Shown: positions 24,762 to 32,998 of the stretch, in pieces
Layout of the letters: each line of letters starts with the position of its first letter
Position numbering within the stretch: the stretch's first letter is position 1
Assembly: GCF_000421825.1 (NCBI RefSeq)
Contig: NZ_ATXT01000016.1
Span: forward strand, 363,727-427,726
Length of the DNA: 64,000 nt
Direction: 5' to 3'
Source of the DNA: Humibacter albus DSM 18994
GTDB taxonomy: Bacteria; Actinomycetota; Actinomycetes; Actinomycetales; Microbacteriaceae
The notes under the pieces: model-generated
What the model was told of the DNA's origin: nothing
Seen by the model: only the letters and a program-made list of their open reading frames with translations
Databases searched by the model: none
Program-made: the position numbers and the translations under genes

Positions 24762-25412
24762 ATGCACAGTCCGGAAGATCGAGCATTGCGCGTGCTCTGG
24801 GGCGTGGAGGCGGCATCCACTCGCGGTCCCAAGGCGCGCTGGAGCCAGGAGCAGGTCGCCGCCGCCGCGGTCGAACTGGCCGACGAGATCGGGCTGGATG
24901 CCCTCTCCCTCGCCCGCGTCGCCGAACGGCTCGGCATGACGACGACAGCGCTGTACCGCTACGTCGATTCGAAGGCCGCACTCGTGGAGCTCATGGTCGA
25001 CGACGCCATCGGGGCCCCACCGACGATCGCGGGGCGCGGGTGGCAGTCGCGGTGCCGCACGTGGGTGAGGCTGCTCGCCGATCGGTACACGGCGCATCCG
25101 TGGCTGACCGAGGTGAAGCCGAGCGGGATGCCGCGCCAGCCCCGGCCCTACGCCTGGATCGATGCGCTCGTGCGCGCCATTCCGCACGACTCACACGTGG
25201 ACGCTCTGCGACTGGCGCTGCTGCTCGACAGCCTCATCCGTACGTATGCGACGCTCGAGCGCAGCGTGGGTGCGGCCCCACCGGAGCCGTGGCTCACCGA
25301 AGCTGTTGCCGAGCGCTTCCCAGCATTGGCAGCGGCGCCGAAGCGGGATGTCTCGGACTCACGTGCCGAGCTGGACTTCGCGGTCGACGCGGTGCTGCGC
25401 GGGGTCGGGTAG
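24762..25412 (+). CDS. TetR family repressor with tetracycline-repressor-type C-terminal domain
   Basis: 216 residues from ATG 24762. The helix-turn-helix lies near residues 45-70: L-S-L-A-R-V-A-E-R-L-G-M-T-T-T-A-L-Y-R-Y-V-D-S-K, matching the TetR group with the TetR_C_1 ligand domain. It is separated from the divergent SDR gene by the microsatellite and the palindromes at 24706-24726, so it probably represses both itself and the SDR gene. In similar pairs the ligand is often the enzyme's substrate, but nothing here identifies it. Confidence 0.88.
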   Translation: MHSPEDRALRVLWGVEAASTRGPKARWSQEQVAAAAVELADEIGLDALSLARVAERLGMTTTALYRYVDSKAALVELMVDDAIGAPPTIAGRGWQSRCRTWVRLLADRYTAHPWLTEVKPSGMPRQPRPYAWIDALVRAIPHDSHVDALRLALLLDSLIRTYATLERSVGAAPPEPWLTEAVAERFPALAAAPKRDVSDSRAELDFAVDAVLRGVG

Positions 25413-25460
25413 CGCAGTCCGAGCGCGAGTCACTGCACCGGCGGCCCCGCGCCGGCAACC

Positions 25461-25516
25461 AGTGCACCCGGATGCCGACAGACGACGGGGCAGACAGAGT
25501 CGATTCGGTGCACTCG
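25461..25516. repeat. intergenic repeat, copy 2
   Basis: The 29-base block at 25488-25516 is related to 23657-23685, and the bases before it align with copy 1 with more mismatches. In this copy the ends AGTGCACC (25461-25468) and GGTGCACT (25507-25514) are perfect inverted repeats, so the RNA could fold into a hairpin. Confidence 0.6.
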
Positions 25517-25594
25517 CCTGGGCGTGCGCTCGCGTGCAGGCGTCCTCGCCTGCAGTGCGCACGCCCACTCTGCTGAGCCGATCGCGTCCGCCGC

Positions 25595-26380
25595 CTATGC
25601 GCCCGTCGTCGGGACAGCCTCCGACACTTCCACCGACATCGCACCCCGCACCGCCCGAGCCACCGACAGCTCCGCCGGAGCCACAGCCCCCATCGCCGGA
25701 GCCCCCGCCACGATCCGCCCGTCCACCACGGTGACCAGCTCGTCGAGCAGCCCCTCGTGCACGAGATCGTGCGTGACCAGCAGCGTCGCGGCATCCCGTT
25801 CGTGCGTGAGGCGCGCGATGAGGTCCATGATCTCCGCACCGCGCTCCTGATCGAGCGCGCTCGTCGGCTCGTCCACCAGCAGCACCTGCGGCTCGTGTAC
25901 GAGCGCACGGGCGATCGCGACGCGCTGGCGCTGACCGCCGGAGAGCTGCGCGGGACGCTTGCCGGCGTGATCGGCGAGGCCGACGGCATCCAACAATTCG
26001 TCGACGCGCGAGCGCACCGCACGACGGCGATGCCCGGCGCCGTGTCCGCCGAGCTCCGCCATCACCTGCAGCTGCTCCCGCGCGGTGAGCGAGGGCAGCA
26101 GGTTGGACTGCTGGAACACGATGCCGATGCGCTCGCGGCGCAGAGCGGTGGCGTCGTCGCGCGAGAGGGAGGTGGCATCCACGTCGCCGATCGTGACGCG
26201 GCCGGAGTCGGGACGGATGAGCGTGGCCGCGACCGCAAGCAGGCTCGACTTGCCCGAGCCCGAGGGCCCGGTGATGCCGGTGAGGATGCCCGCACGCCCG
26301 GTCAATGAGACACGGTCGATCGCCGTGACGCGCGAGGCGCCGTCGGGGAAGGTGAGTGTGACGTCGTCGAGGGTGATCAT
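25595..26380 (-). CDS. ABC transporter ATP-binding protein (MacB/LolD type)
   Basis: 261 residues from ATG 26380; the open frame that continues upstream is a shadow of the permease. Walker A is G-P-S-G-S-G-K-S-S at about 40, the signature motif L-S-G-G-Q-R-Q-R at about 145, and Walker B V-L-L-V-D-E-P-T-S-A-L-D at about 165. Q-Q-S-N-L-L-P-S-L-T is the Q-loop typical of MacB/LolD-like exporters. The start overlaps the permease stop by four bases. After residue 230 a poorly conserved Ala/Val tail follows. It energises the FtsX-like permease; the divergent two-component system may regulate both. Confidence 0.92.
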   Translation of the reverse strand: MITLDDVTLTFPDGASRVTAIDRVSLTGRAGILTGITGPSGSGKSSLLAVAATLIRPDSGRVTIGDVDATSLSRDDATALRRERIGIVFQQSNLLPSLTAREQLQVMAELGGHGAGHRRRAVRSRVDELLDAVGLADHAGKRPAQLSGGQRQRVAIARALVHEPQVLLVDEPTSALDQERGAEIMDLIARLTHERDAATLLVTHDLVHEGLLDELVTVVDGRIVAGAPAMGAVAPAELSVARAVRGAMSVEVSEAVPTTGA

Positions 26381-27453
26381 CGGTTGCTCCCAAGTGCTGT
26401 GAGGGGGTCGGATTTGGTGACGTTGCGCAGCGCGACCGCGGCGCCGGCGAGGCCGAGCACGGCCATCGCGGCGGCGGGCGCCAGTGTGGTGAGCGGGCTG
26501 AGCAGGAACGGGAGGGCGCCGCCGGCGAGGGTTCCGAGGGCGACGACCACGAGCATCCCGAGCCCGATGCCCACGACGAGCACGACGAGCGCCTGGCCTA
26601 GAGCGTCGCGCACGAGCGACCGCGTGGTGGCGCCGAGCGCCTTGAGCACGGCGACGTCGCCGGAGCGCTGCATGGTCCAGACGGTGAAGAAGGCACCGAC
26701 CACGAGTGCCGAGATGCCGAACAGCATGGCGATCATGAGGCCGAGTGACCCGATCTCCGACTTGAACGTGTCGAGCGCGGCGAGGCTCGCCAGCGGCGTC
26801 TGTGCCGCCGTGTGCGTGCGGTCCGCGACGGCCGACCAGTCGGGATCGCCGGTCACGGCGAGCGCCGTCGCCGACCCGTCGCCGCCCATAGCGCGGTCCG
26901 CCTTCGCCCAGGTCGACGGAGTGAGCACGACGGCGGGCGTGTGGCTGTACCAGGCATCCCCACCGACGATGGTTACCCGGTACCGCGCACCGAGGATGCT
27001 CACCCGGTCGCCGGTCTTCACCCCCAGGTCTTTCGCGGCGCCGGCCGAGAGCCCGACCTCGTCGGCATGAGCGGGAGCGAGGTCGGTGAGGGTCGATGAG
27101 GTCGAGCCGTGCGGCAGTCCGAACAGAGCGACGCCTGCAGTCGTACCACCCGCCTTCGCCTTGCTCTGCACGATACCGACCGGAATGACGTCGCGAACGC
27201 CGGGCGCCTGCTTCCAGTCCGCGACGGCATCCGCATCGATCGAGGACTCGCTGAAGCTCGGCTGCCCCGTGGAGGGCTGCTGCAGCACGATGCGATCGGC
27301 TGGCAGATCGAGCACGGCGGAGATGTTCTGCGACGCGAGACCGCCGGTGAGCCCGGCGAGGAATCCGACGAGCAGGGTGATGAGCGCCACGACGGCGCCG
27401 ATGAGCACGAAGCGACCGCGCGCGAAGCGCAGGTCGCGCCAGGCGACGAACAC
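26377..27453 (-). CDS. FtsX-like ABC permease
   Basis: 358 residues from GTG 27453, placed after AGAAGGGA; the protein then begins M-F-V-A-W-R-D-L-R-F-A-R-G-R-F, the usual opening of this actinobacterial family, so the longer frame to 27693 is rejected. One N-terminal helix (15-40), an extracytoplasmic MacB-type domain (45-225), then three helices (240-340), as in type VII ABC systems that move lipids, peptides or drugs or transmit force. Its 3' end overlaps the ATPase start. Substrate unknown. It diverges from the histidine kinase at 27650. Confidence 0.88.
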   Translation of the reverse strand: MFVAWRDLRFARGRFVLIGAVVALITLLVGFLAGLTGGLASQNISAVLDLPADRIVLQQPSTGQPSFSESSIDADAVADWKQAPGVRDVIPVGIVQSKAKAGGTTAGVALFGLPHGSTSSTLTDLAPAHADEVGLSAGAAKDLGVKTGDRVSILGARYRVTIVGGDAWYSHTPAVVLTPSTWAKADRAMGGDGSATALAVTGDPDWSAVADRTHTAAQTPLASLAALDTFKSEIGSLGLMIAMLFGISALVVGAFFTVWTMQRSGDVAVLKALGATTRSLVRDALGQALVVLVVGIGLGMLVVVALGTLAGGALPFLLSPLTTLAPAAAMAVLGLAGAAVALRNVTKSDPLTALGSNR

Positions 27454-27649
27454 GGGAAGTCCCTTCTGCCGCGACGTATCGAGGCGGCCCTTCACGCCGC
27501 CGGCTGCGCAAGAAGTGCGCGGCTCAGGACGACGACGTGATTCCAGCCTCGTTTTCGCGCGCCTCGAAGCCATCGCCGAGCGGTTGGCACTTCGTCTCCG
27601 ACTTTCGATGGATGCCCCGATCACCGCCGGTTTGTAGCCTGGAGTCACC

Positions 27650-28834
27650 ATGGTGCACCGCAATCTCACCCGGGTGTTCTTCGCCCTGCGCATCGGGCTG
27701 CACGCCCTGTTCGTCGCGCTGCTCGTGCTCGTGGTCGTTCGTCTGCTGATCGAGCGGTCCTCCTGGATGTGGGCCGGCGTCGCGCTCGCCGTGCTGCTCG
27801 CCGCGGTCTACATGCTGGGCATCGCGGTGGCTCGGGCGCCCGAGGCGTCGCGCCGCACGGTCGGTGTCGTGTGGCTCATCGCCCTCACCGCCGTCTGGAT
27901 GCTGCTGCTCGCGATCGTTCCGGAAGCCGCGTACCTCGTCTTCCCGCTCTTCTTCCTCTACCTGCATCTGCTCGATGGCGTCTGGGGCCCCGTCGCCGTG
28001 CTCGTGGCCACGGCGATCGCGATCGTCGCGCTCGGTCTGCACGACGAGTTCACCCTGGGTGGCGTCGTCGGACCGCTCGTCGGAGCCGGCGTCGCACTGC
28101 TGATCGGGCTCGGATACCAGGAGCTGGCTGCGGAGGCCGCCGAACGCGAGGCCCTGTTGACGGAGCTGCTGGCGACGCGCGACCGGCTGGCCGCCTCGGA
28201 ACGCGAGCAGGGCGTACTGGCGGAACGGGCGCGACTCGCACGGGAGATCCACGACACCGTGGCGCAGTCGCTGTCAAGCATCCAGATGCTCCTGCACGCG
28301 GCGGAGCGGGCGGATGCCGGTCGCCCGGGGGCGGAGCACGTGCGGCTCGCGCGCGAGACGGCCGCCGCCAGCCTGGCAGACACGCGCCGGTTCATCCGCG
28401 AGCTGTCGCCGCCGTCGCTCGATGAGGGGCTGCGGGCGGCTCTGCTGCGGCTCGCAGACCGGGAGTGGACGCACGACGGCCTGCGCGTCGAGGTCGACGT
28501 GCCCGACACGACCGACCTGGCGATGGACGTGCAGACCGCTCTGCTGCGCATCGTCCAGGGCGCGGTGGCGAACGTGGTGCAGCACGCGCGGGCATCCGTG
28601 GTGCGCGTCGCCGTCGCGCCGGTGTCCGCTGCCTCGGGCGTGCGACTGGAGATCGCCGACGACGGGATCGGCTTCGACCCGGAGGCGGTGGCGGCTGAGG
28701 CCGCCTCTTCGGATTCGTTCGGCCTGCGCGCCATGCGCGAGCGCGTCGCACAGCTCGGCGGGGGCCTGCAGGTGCGCAGCGCGCCCGGGGAGGGCACGTC
28801 GGTGGTGGTGTCGATCGGTGGGGGTGCGCGATGA
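27650..28834 (+). CDS. sensor histidine kinase, NarX/DesK-like (HisKA_3)
   Basis: 394 residues from ATG 27650. Five or six membrane helices fill the first 150 residues with almost no external loop, so the signal is likely sensed in the membrane. A short coiled coil leads to the HisKA_3 box with the phospho-accepting histidine in A-R-E-I-H-D-T-V-A-Q-S-L (about residue 200). The ATPase domain shows A-D-D-G-I-G-F-D-P and E-G-T-S-V-V-V-S-I at the end. The stop overlaps the response regulator start (ATGA). The pair diverges from an ABC exporter, a common arrangement for envelope-stress or peptide-sensing systems. Confidence 0.92.
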   Translation: MVHRNLTRVFFALRIGLHALFVALLVLVVVRLLIERSSWMWAGVALAVLLAAVYMLGIAVARAPEASRRTVGVVWLIALTAVWMLLLAIVPEAAYLVFPLFFLYLHLLDGVWGPVAVLVATAIAIVALGLHDEFTLGGVVGPLVGAGVALLIGLGYQELAAEAAEREALLTELLATRDRLAASEREQGVLAERARLAREIHDTVAQSLSSIQMLLHAAERADAGRPGAEHVRLARETAAASLADTRRFIRELSPPSLDEGLRAALLRLADREWTHDGLRVEVDVPDTTDLAMDVQTALLRIVQGAVANVVQHARASVVRVAVAPVSAASGVRLEIADDGIGFDPEAVAAEAASSDSFGLRAMRERVAQLGGGLQVRSAPGEGTSVVVSIGGGAR

Positions 28835-29451
28835 TCCACGTCGTGATCGCGGACGATCATCCCGTGGTGCGGGCGGGCATCCGCGCACTGCTCGACGGAG
28901 AGAGCGACATCGAGGTGGTCGGCGAGGCCGCCACGCCCGACGACGCCGTGCGGCTGGCGCAGTCGCTGACCCCCGAGCTCGTGTTGATGGACCTGCAGTT
29001 CGGCCAAGCCGTGACCGGTGCGGATGCCACGCGCCGCGTCCGCGCGCTCGAGGCGGCCCCGTACGTGCTCGTGCTCACGAACTACGACACCGACGGCGAC
29101 ATTCTGGGCGCGGTCGAGGCGGGTGCGAGCGGCTACCTGCTCAAGGACGCCCCGCCTCACGAGCTCATCGCGGCGGTACGCGCCGCCGCGGCGGGCGAGA
29201 GCGCGCTCGCGCCGGCGATCGCCGGTCGGCTGATGGAGCGGATGCGCGCTCCGCACGTCAGTCTCTCGGCGCGCGAGATCGAGGTGCTGCGACTCGTCGG
29301 GGAGGGAGCATCCAACAGCGAGGTGGCGCAGCGGTTGCACATCACGGATGCGACGGTGAAGTCGCACCTCGTGCACGTGTTCTCGAAGCTCGGAGTCGCT
29401 TCGCGCACGGCGGCGATCGTGGAGGCGCGCAAGCTTGGCGTGCTGCGCTGA
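28831..29451 (+). CDS. NarL/FixJ family response regulator
   Basis: 206 residues. Receiver domain: acidic pair D-D near residue 8, phospho-acceptor in V-L-M-D-L-Q-F near 53, and K near 105 in Y-L-L-K-D-A. C-terminal LuxR-type helix-turn-helix: L-S-A-R-E-I-E-V-L-R-L-V-G-E-G-A-S-N-S-E-V-A-Q-R-L-H-I-T-D-A-T-V-K-S-H-L (about 145-185; given residue by residue). It is coupled to the kinase by a four-base overlap. The last codons merge into a 26-bp tandem repeat that continues past the stop. The likely target is the divergent ABC exporter, by position only. Confidence 0.92.
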   Translation: MIHVVIADDHPVVRAGIRALLDGESDIEVVGEAATPDDAVRLAQSLTPELVLMDLQFGQAVTGADATRRVRALEAAPYVLVLTNYDTDGDILGAVEAGASGYLLKDAPPHELIAAVRAAAAGESALAPAIAGRLMERMRAPHVSLSAREIEVLRLVGEGASNSEVAQRLHITDATVKSHLVHVFSKLGVASRTAAIVEARKLGVLR

Positions 29452-29580
29452 GCCTGCGAAGCCACGGGCTGCGCTGAGCGTGCGGCACCACGGGCTGTGC
29501 TGATCGTGCGGCGCCACGGGCTGCGCTGCGCCTGCGGCGTCGGGCTGCGCTGGGCCGCGGCGCCACGGGCCGCGCCCAGC
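29437..29580. repeat. degenerate 26-bp tandem repeat
   Basis: About five and a half copies of a 25-26-bp unit around CACGGGCTGCGCTGAGCGTG, with clear unit starts at 29463, 29489, 29515 and 29564. The first partial unit contains the stop codon of the response regulator gene. It fills the gap before the PaiB-like gene. Confidence 0.75.
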
Positions 29581-29601
29581 ACGACGTGGTTCGATGAGTG
29601 C

Positions 29602-30225
29602 ATGCGTCACACGCCGCACTACCTGATGACCGATCCGGCCGAGGTCAAGGACCTCATCCGCAACAACCCCTGGGCGACGATCGTCTCGAACACGAGCGGC
29701 GGCCTCGTGGCATCCCACTACCCGGTCGTGCTCGACGAGTCTGTGACGGATGACGACATCGTGATCCTCAGCCATTTCGGGCGCCCCGACGACGTGCTTC
29801 ACGAGCTCGGGCAGCACGAGATCCTCGTGATCGTGCAGGGCCCGCACGACTACGTGTCGTCGAGCTGGTATGCGCCGGGCGACATCATCCCCACCTGGAA
29901 TCACCTCACTGCCCATCTCTACGGCGTGCCCGAGATTCTCAGCGACGAGGCCACCTACGCGATGCTCGACGACCTCACCGACCACTTCGAGCAGCACTAC
30001 CCGCACGGTCGCAGCCTGTCGGAGGACGAGCCCGGGATGCGTCGCGCGGCGAAGGGAACAGTCGGCCTGCGGATGCGCGTGACCCGCTTCGACGCCCGCG
30101 CCAAGCTCAGCCAGAACAAGGCTCCCGAGGTGATCGCGAACGTCACCGAGCACCTCGGAGAGCACAACGAGCGGCTCGCGGAGGAGATGCGCAAGCACAA
30201 CGCCGACAAGCTCGGGAGGAACTGA
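29602..30225 (+). CDS. FMN-binding negative transcriptional regulator, PaiB-like
   Basis: 207 residues from ATG 29602; the in-frame extension to 29497 covers tandem repeat DNA and is rejected. The split-barrel flavin-binding fold is recognisable: N-P-W-A-T-I-V-S near 25, S-H-Y-P-V-V-L-D near 38, V-Q-G-P-H-D-Y-V-S-S-S-W-Y near 80 and P-T-W-N-H near 100, all as in PaiB family proteins. These are annotated as FMN-binding and, in Bacillus, as repressors of sporulation and protease genes; in actinobacteria the role is not known. No clear ribosome binding site precedes it. Confidence 0.88.
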   Translation: MRHTPHYLMTDPAEVKDLIRNNPWATIVSNTSGGLVASHYPVVLDESVTDDDIVILSHFGRPDDVLHELGQHEILVIVQGPHDYVSSSWYAPGDIIPTWNHLTAHLYGVPEILSDEATYAMLDDLTDHFEQHYPHGRSLSEDEPGMRRAAKGTVGLRMRVTRFDARAKLSQNKAPEVIANVTEHLGEHNERLAEEMRKHNADKLGRN

Positions 30226-30304
30226 GTTACGCAAGGACGAACCCGCCGGAAACGACAGCGGTCGAGTCGGATCCAGCCCGAACGACCAGGCTGAGCCAGC
30301 TGCC

Positions 30305-30410
30305 GCTGCCGGAGCCGGAGCCGGAGCCGGCACCGCCGAACGTCACTACTACCGGGTCACCACTGGCGGGCACCACTACCGGCCACCACTGGCGAGTCAC
30401 CACTGGCGGC
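30305..30410. repeat. short simple repeats between PaiB-like and acetyltransferase genes
   Basis: About four GGAGCC units near 30310-30330, then three copies of CACCACTGGCG near 30358, 30384 and 30398. The last copy reaches into the 3' end of the acetyltransferase gene. Confidence 0.6.
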
Positions 30411-30939
30411 GAACGGCCGCTTTCTCGCCCGTAGCCAGTGTCGCCGGTGGCACATCGTCGGCGACGATCGCGCCGGCCGCGATGACGGCATCCTTGCCGA
30501 TGCTCACGCCGGGAAGGATGGTGGCACCCGCTCCGATCCACACGTTCTCGGCAACGTCGATCGGACCGCCGGTGAGCCACTCGCGCCGCTCGTGCGGATC
30601 GACCGGATGACCCACCGTGATGAAGGTGACCTTCGGTGCCACCATCACTCGATCGCCCAGCCGTATGCCCGCGTAGTCGAGGAACGTGCAGTTCTGGTTG
30701 ATGAAGACGCGCTCGCCGAGTTCGAGGTTGCTGCCGTGATCGGTGAAGAACGGCGGATAGATCGTAAGGCGATCCGGCAGCGCGCGTCCGAGAATCTGTT
30801 CGAGCAGCGCCGCCTTGCCGGCTTCGTCGTCGAACGGCAGCACATTGAGGCGCGACGTGAGCGCTGTGACTTCGAGCACCCGCTGACTCATCGCGCGGAA
30901 CTCTGGGCTGTGGATGCGTAGGAACCGATCGTGGGACAT
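30397..30939 (-). CDS. sugar O-acetyltransferase (LacA/Maa-type, left-handed beta-helix)
   Basis: 180 residues from ATG 30939, with GGGAG upstream. An N-terminal helical cap (residues 1-60) precedes hexapeptide repeats such as V-F-I-N-Q-N, I-R-L-G-D-R, V-W-I-G-A-G and V-S-I-G-K-D, and the family motif D-H-G-S-N-L near 68. The catalytic histidine is in T-V-G-H-P-V near 112. It would transfer an acetyl group from acetyl-CoA to a sugar hydroxyl in the cytoplasm, a detoxification role in the lac-type systems. No sugar-utilisation genes adjoin it. The last codons fall in a short simple repeat. Confidence 0.9.
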   Translation of the reverse strand: MSHDRFLRIHSPEFRAMSQRVLEVTALTSRLNVLPFDDEAGKAALLEQILGRALPDRLTIYPPFFTDHGSNLELGERVFINQNCTFLDYAGIRLGDRVMVAPKVTFITVGHPVDPHERREWLTGGPIDVAENVWIGAGATILPGVSIGKDAVIAAGAIVADDVPPATLATGEKAAVRRQW

Positions 30940-31051
30940 CTCCCGATGGTGCCGCGTGGCTCACGTCGCTGACCCGAGGCACGCCCGTGACCCCATACCA
31001 TCGGCCGCGAACCAGAAGCTCCGGTCGCGGACGCCCCTCGCGGCGTCGCCG

Positions 31052-32743
31052 TCACGATTCCACACCGCTCGCACCTGCCCTTCGTCCGGTCCCCGAACAC
31101 TCGCTCGGCACTGCTCGCCCCGCTCGCGACCGCCGTGCGCGACCCTCGCCCACGCGTCTCCACCGCCCACTCGGGTCGATCCAGTGCGGCGCCCGCACGT
31201 ACGGCACGCCCCGCCTCATCTGAACGTGCCACCCCGAGCTGTCGATCGTGCGATGGTGATGCCAGCAGAGCAACACCCCGTTGTCAGTGTGAGTCGGTCC
31301 ACCGCGCGCATACTCCTCGACGTGGTGAATCTCGCACCACCCGGCCGGGATCGTGCAACCGGGGATGGCGCAGCCGCCGTCACGAGCCGTGATCGCTTTG
31401 CGTTGTGATCCGTTGAAGCACCGGTCAGGAATGCCCAGCGCCACGAGCCGACCCGTGCTGTCGAAGAACGCCTTGCGGATGCCGCCGGTACAGGTGAACT
31501 GCCGTACCGCCTCCATGGAGATCGGCGTCTCGACGCCGTCGATCCAGCCCGCACCGTTCCCGGCCGCCAGATCGTCGACGTTCACATTGACCAGCACCGT
31601 CGGCGAAGCTCCGCCGTTCATCGGCGTCTCCGCCGAGCGGGTCGCCGCATCGATCGCCGCGGCGAAAGCATCGTGTCGCTGCTGTGCGGGCGTGCGGTCA
31701 TCGGGCAGGGGAAGGACATCAAATTCGGTACCGGCATCGCCGGCGCCAGCCTCGCCCTCGGCACCAGCCTCGCCCTCGGCGTCGCCGGGCTGCGCGCCCG
31801 CACCACGCCGTAGGTCTGCATCACGCCGTACATCTGCACCGCGCCGTACATCTGCACCGCGCCGCGCATCAACGCCCACGCCCGTGTCAACACCGAGATC
31901 GACGAACCGTCCGGTCACCTTGGGTGACAGATGCGCGTCGAAGATGCGCTCGAGGCGGGCCGCGATCTCGGGCATCAACTGCATTCGATACCCGACGAGG
32001 CCGTCGCGTTCCCCGGTCTTCACGATCGATCGGTGGCGAAGTGCCTCGTGCTCGGCCGGTTCCACACCGTCGGGATCGAGCAGCGCTCGCCACACCGTGG
32101 CTTGCGCACGGGTCTGATCCGCGGTGAACGGAACCACCGCTTCGCCTGTCGTCGGATCGAAACCGCGCGCGCATCCGACGAGCGCCTCTTCCGCCGCGAC
32201 CCGCGGCTCCGGGGCCGCGCGGTGCTCTACCTGCCGAAGCATCGTCACGACCACTTCGGCCGTGTCGGCACCTACTTCACCGGTTCCCACCGCCTCCGCC
32301 ACCACGGGATATTTCGACTCTCCCGGGATGCCACCCAGCGACTCCTCGCGGCGCAGTGCGGTTCCCAGACGTGCCCTTCGCACCGCCGTGCGCTCAGCCA
32401 CCTGCGTCACGCGTGCGATCAGCTCGGCTTCGTTGCGGCATCCACGCTGAGTGGACAGCCGGTCGGCGCCCAGGCTCTTGCGCGAACGATGCGAGACCTC
32501 GCCGGCGGCGCGCACGCGCCACCCGTCAACGAGGCGACCCAGCTCTTCGGCAGCTCGAAGCACACCGATGAGATCGTCGTCGGTCGCCGCCTGAAGTCCC
32601 CGCCCGTTCAGCGCGCCCCGGGCTCGCGACGCCAGCTCGCTGAAGACCTCGGCGACAGAGTTGACAATGTCGGCGTCGACAGAGCTGACACCACCGGCCG
32701 CAGCATCGTCCGCTGCCGCCCGTGTCGTCGCGAGGTCCGTCAT
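31052..32743 (-). CDS. DUF222 / HNH endonuclease domain protein (13E12 repeat family)
   Basis: 563 residues from ATG 32743. DUF222 covers about residues 30-390 and the HNH nuclease motif is C-terminal: C-A-I-P-G-C near 477, W-C-E-I-H-H about 10 residues later, and L-C-W-H-H-H near 510. This build is very frequent in actinobacteria and related to mobile group-II-like or 13E12 repeats; its cellular role is unresolved. Two coding repeats sit in the middle (about residues 285-330): A-D-V-R-R-G units and E-G-E-A-G-A units, coming from 18-base DNA repeats (31735-31865) and probably variable in length. The Arg/Gly-rich C-tail is unordered. Confidence 0.9.
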   Translation of the reverse strand: MTDLATTRAAADDAAAGGVSSVDADIVNSVAEVFSELASRARGALNGRGLQAATDDDLIGVLRAAEELGRLVDGWRVRAAGEVSHRSRKSLGADRLSTQRGCRNEAELIARVTQVAERTAVRRARLGTALRREESLGGIPGESKYPVVAEAVGTGEVGADTAEVVVTMLRQVEHRAAPEPRVAAEEALVGCARGFDPTTGEAVVPFTADQTRAQATVWRALLDPDGVEPAEHEALRHRSIVKTGERDGLVGYRMQLMPEIAARLERIFDAHLSPKVTGRFVDLGVDTGVGVDARRGADVRRGADVRRDADLRRGAGAQPGDAEGEAGAEGEAGAGDAGTEFDVLPLPDDRTPAQQRHDAFAAAIDAATRSAETPMNGGASPTVLVNVNVDDLAAGNGAGWIDGVETPISMEAVRQFTCTGGIRKAFFDSTGRLVALGIPDRCFNGSQRKAITARDGGCAIPGCTIPAGWCEIHHVEEYARGGPTHTDNGVLLCWHHHRTIDSSGWHVQMRRGVPYVRAPHWIDPSGRWRRVGEGRARRSRAGRAVPSECSGTGRRAGASGVES

Positions 32744-32998
32744 GCCAGCAAGTCAACCAGCGACCACCGACATTTCAGACGACAAAAATCACCTCTGATC
32801 AGCATTGTTAGTAACTCGTGGAAACTCGTCTTGTGGACGGAGAGATGCGCTTGCCTTCCCTCGCACGTAGCCGCTCGGTTCTCGCATCGCACGCTCGAGC
32901 TCAGACCGCCGCAAATCCAGCCCACCGCGCGGACTTCCGCAAACGACCCCACTCCGCCTCACGATCGGGCCCATCGGCCCGCTGCCAAACTGGACATC

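Noticed and set aside
26381..27511. Extension of the ABC ATPase frame to 638 codons
   Set aside because: It covers the FtsX-like permease on the same strand in another frame; the ATPase begins at 26380 with a four-base overlap.
31931..32998. Long plus-strand open frame leading into the membrane protein
   Set aside because: It is antisense to the HNH/DUF222 gene, and its composition is that of a shadow frame. The membrane protein starts about 32999.
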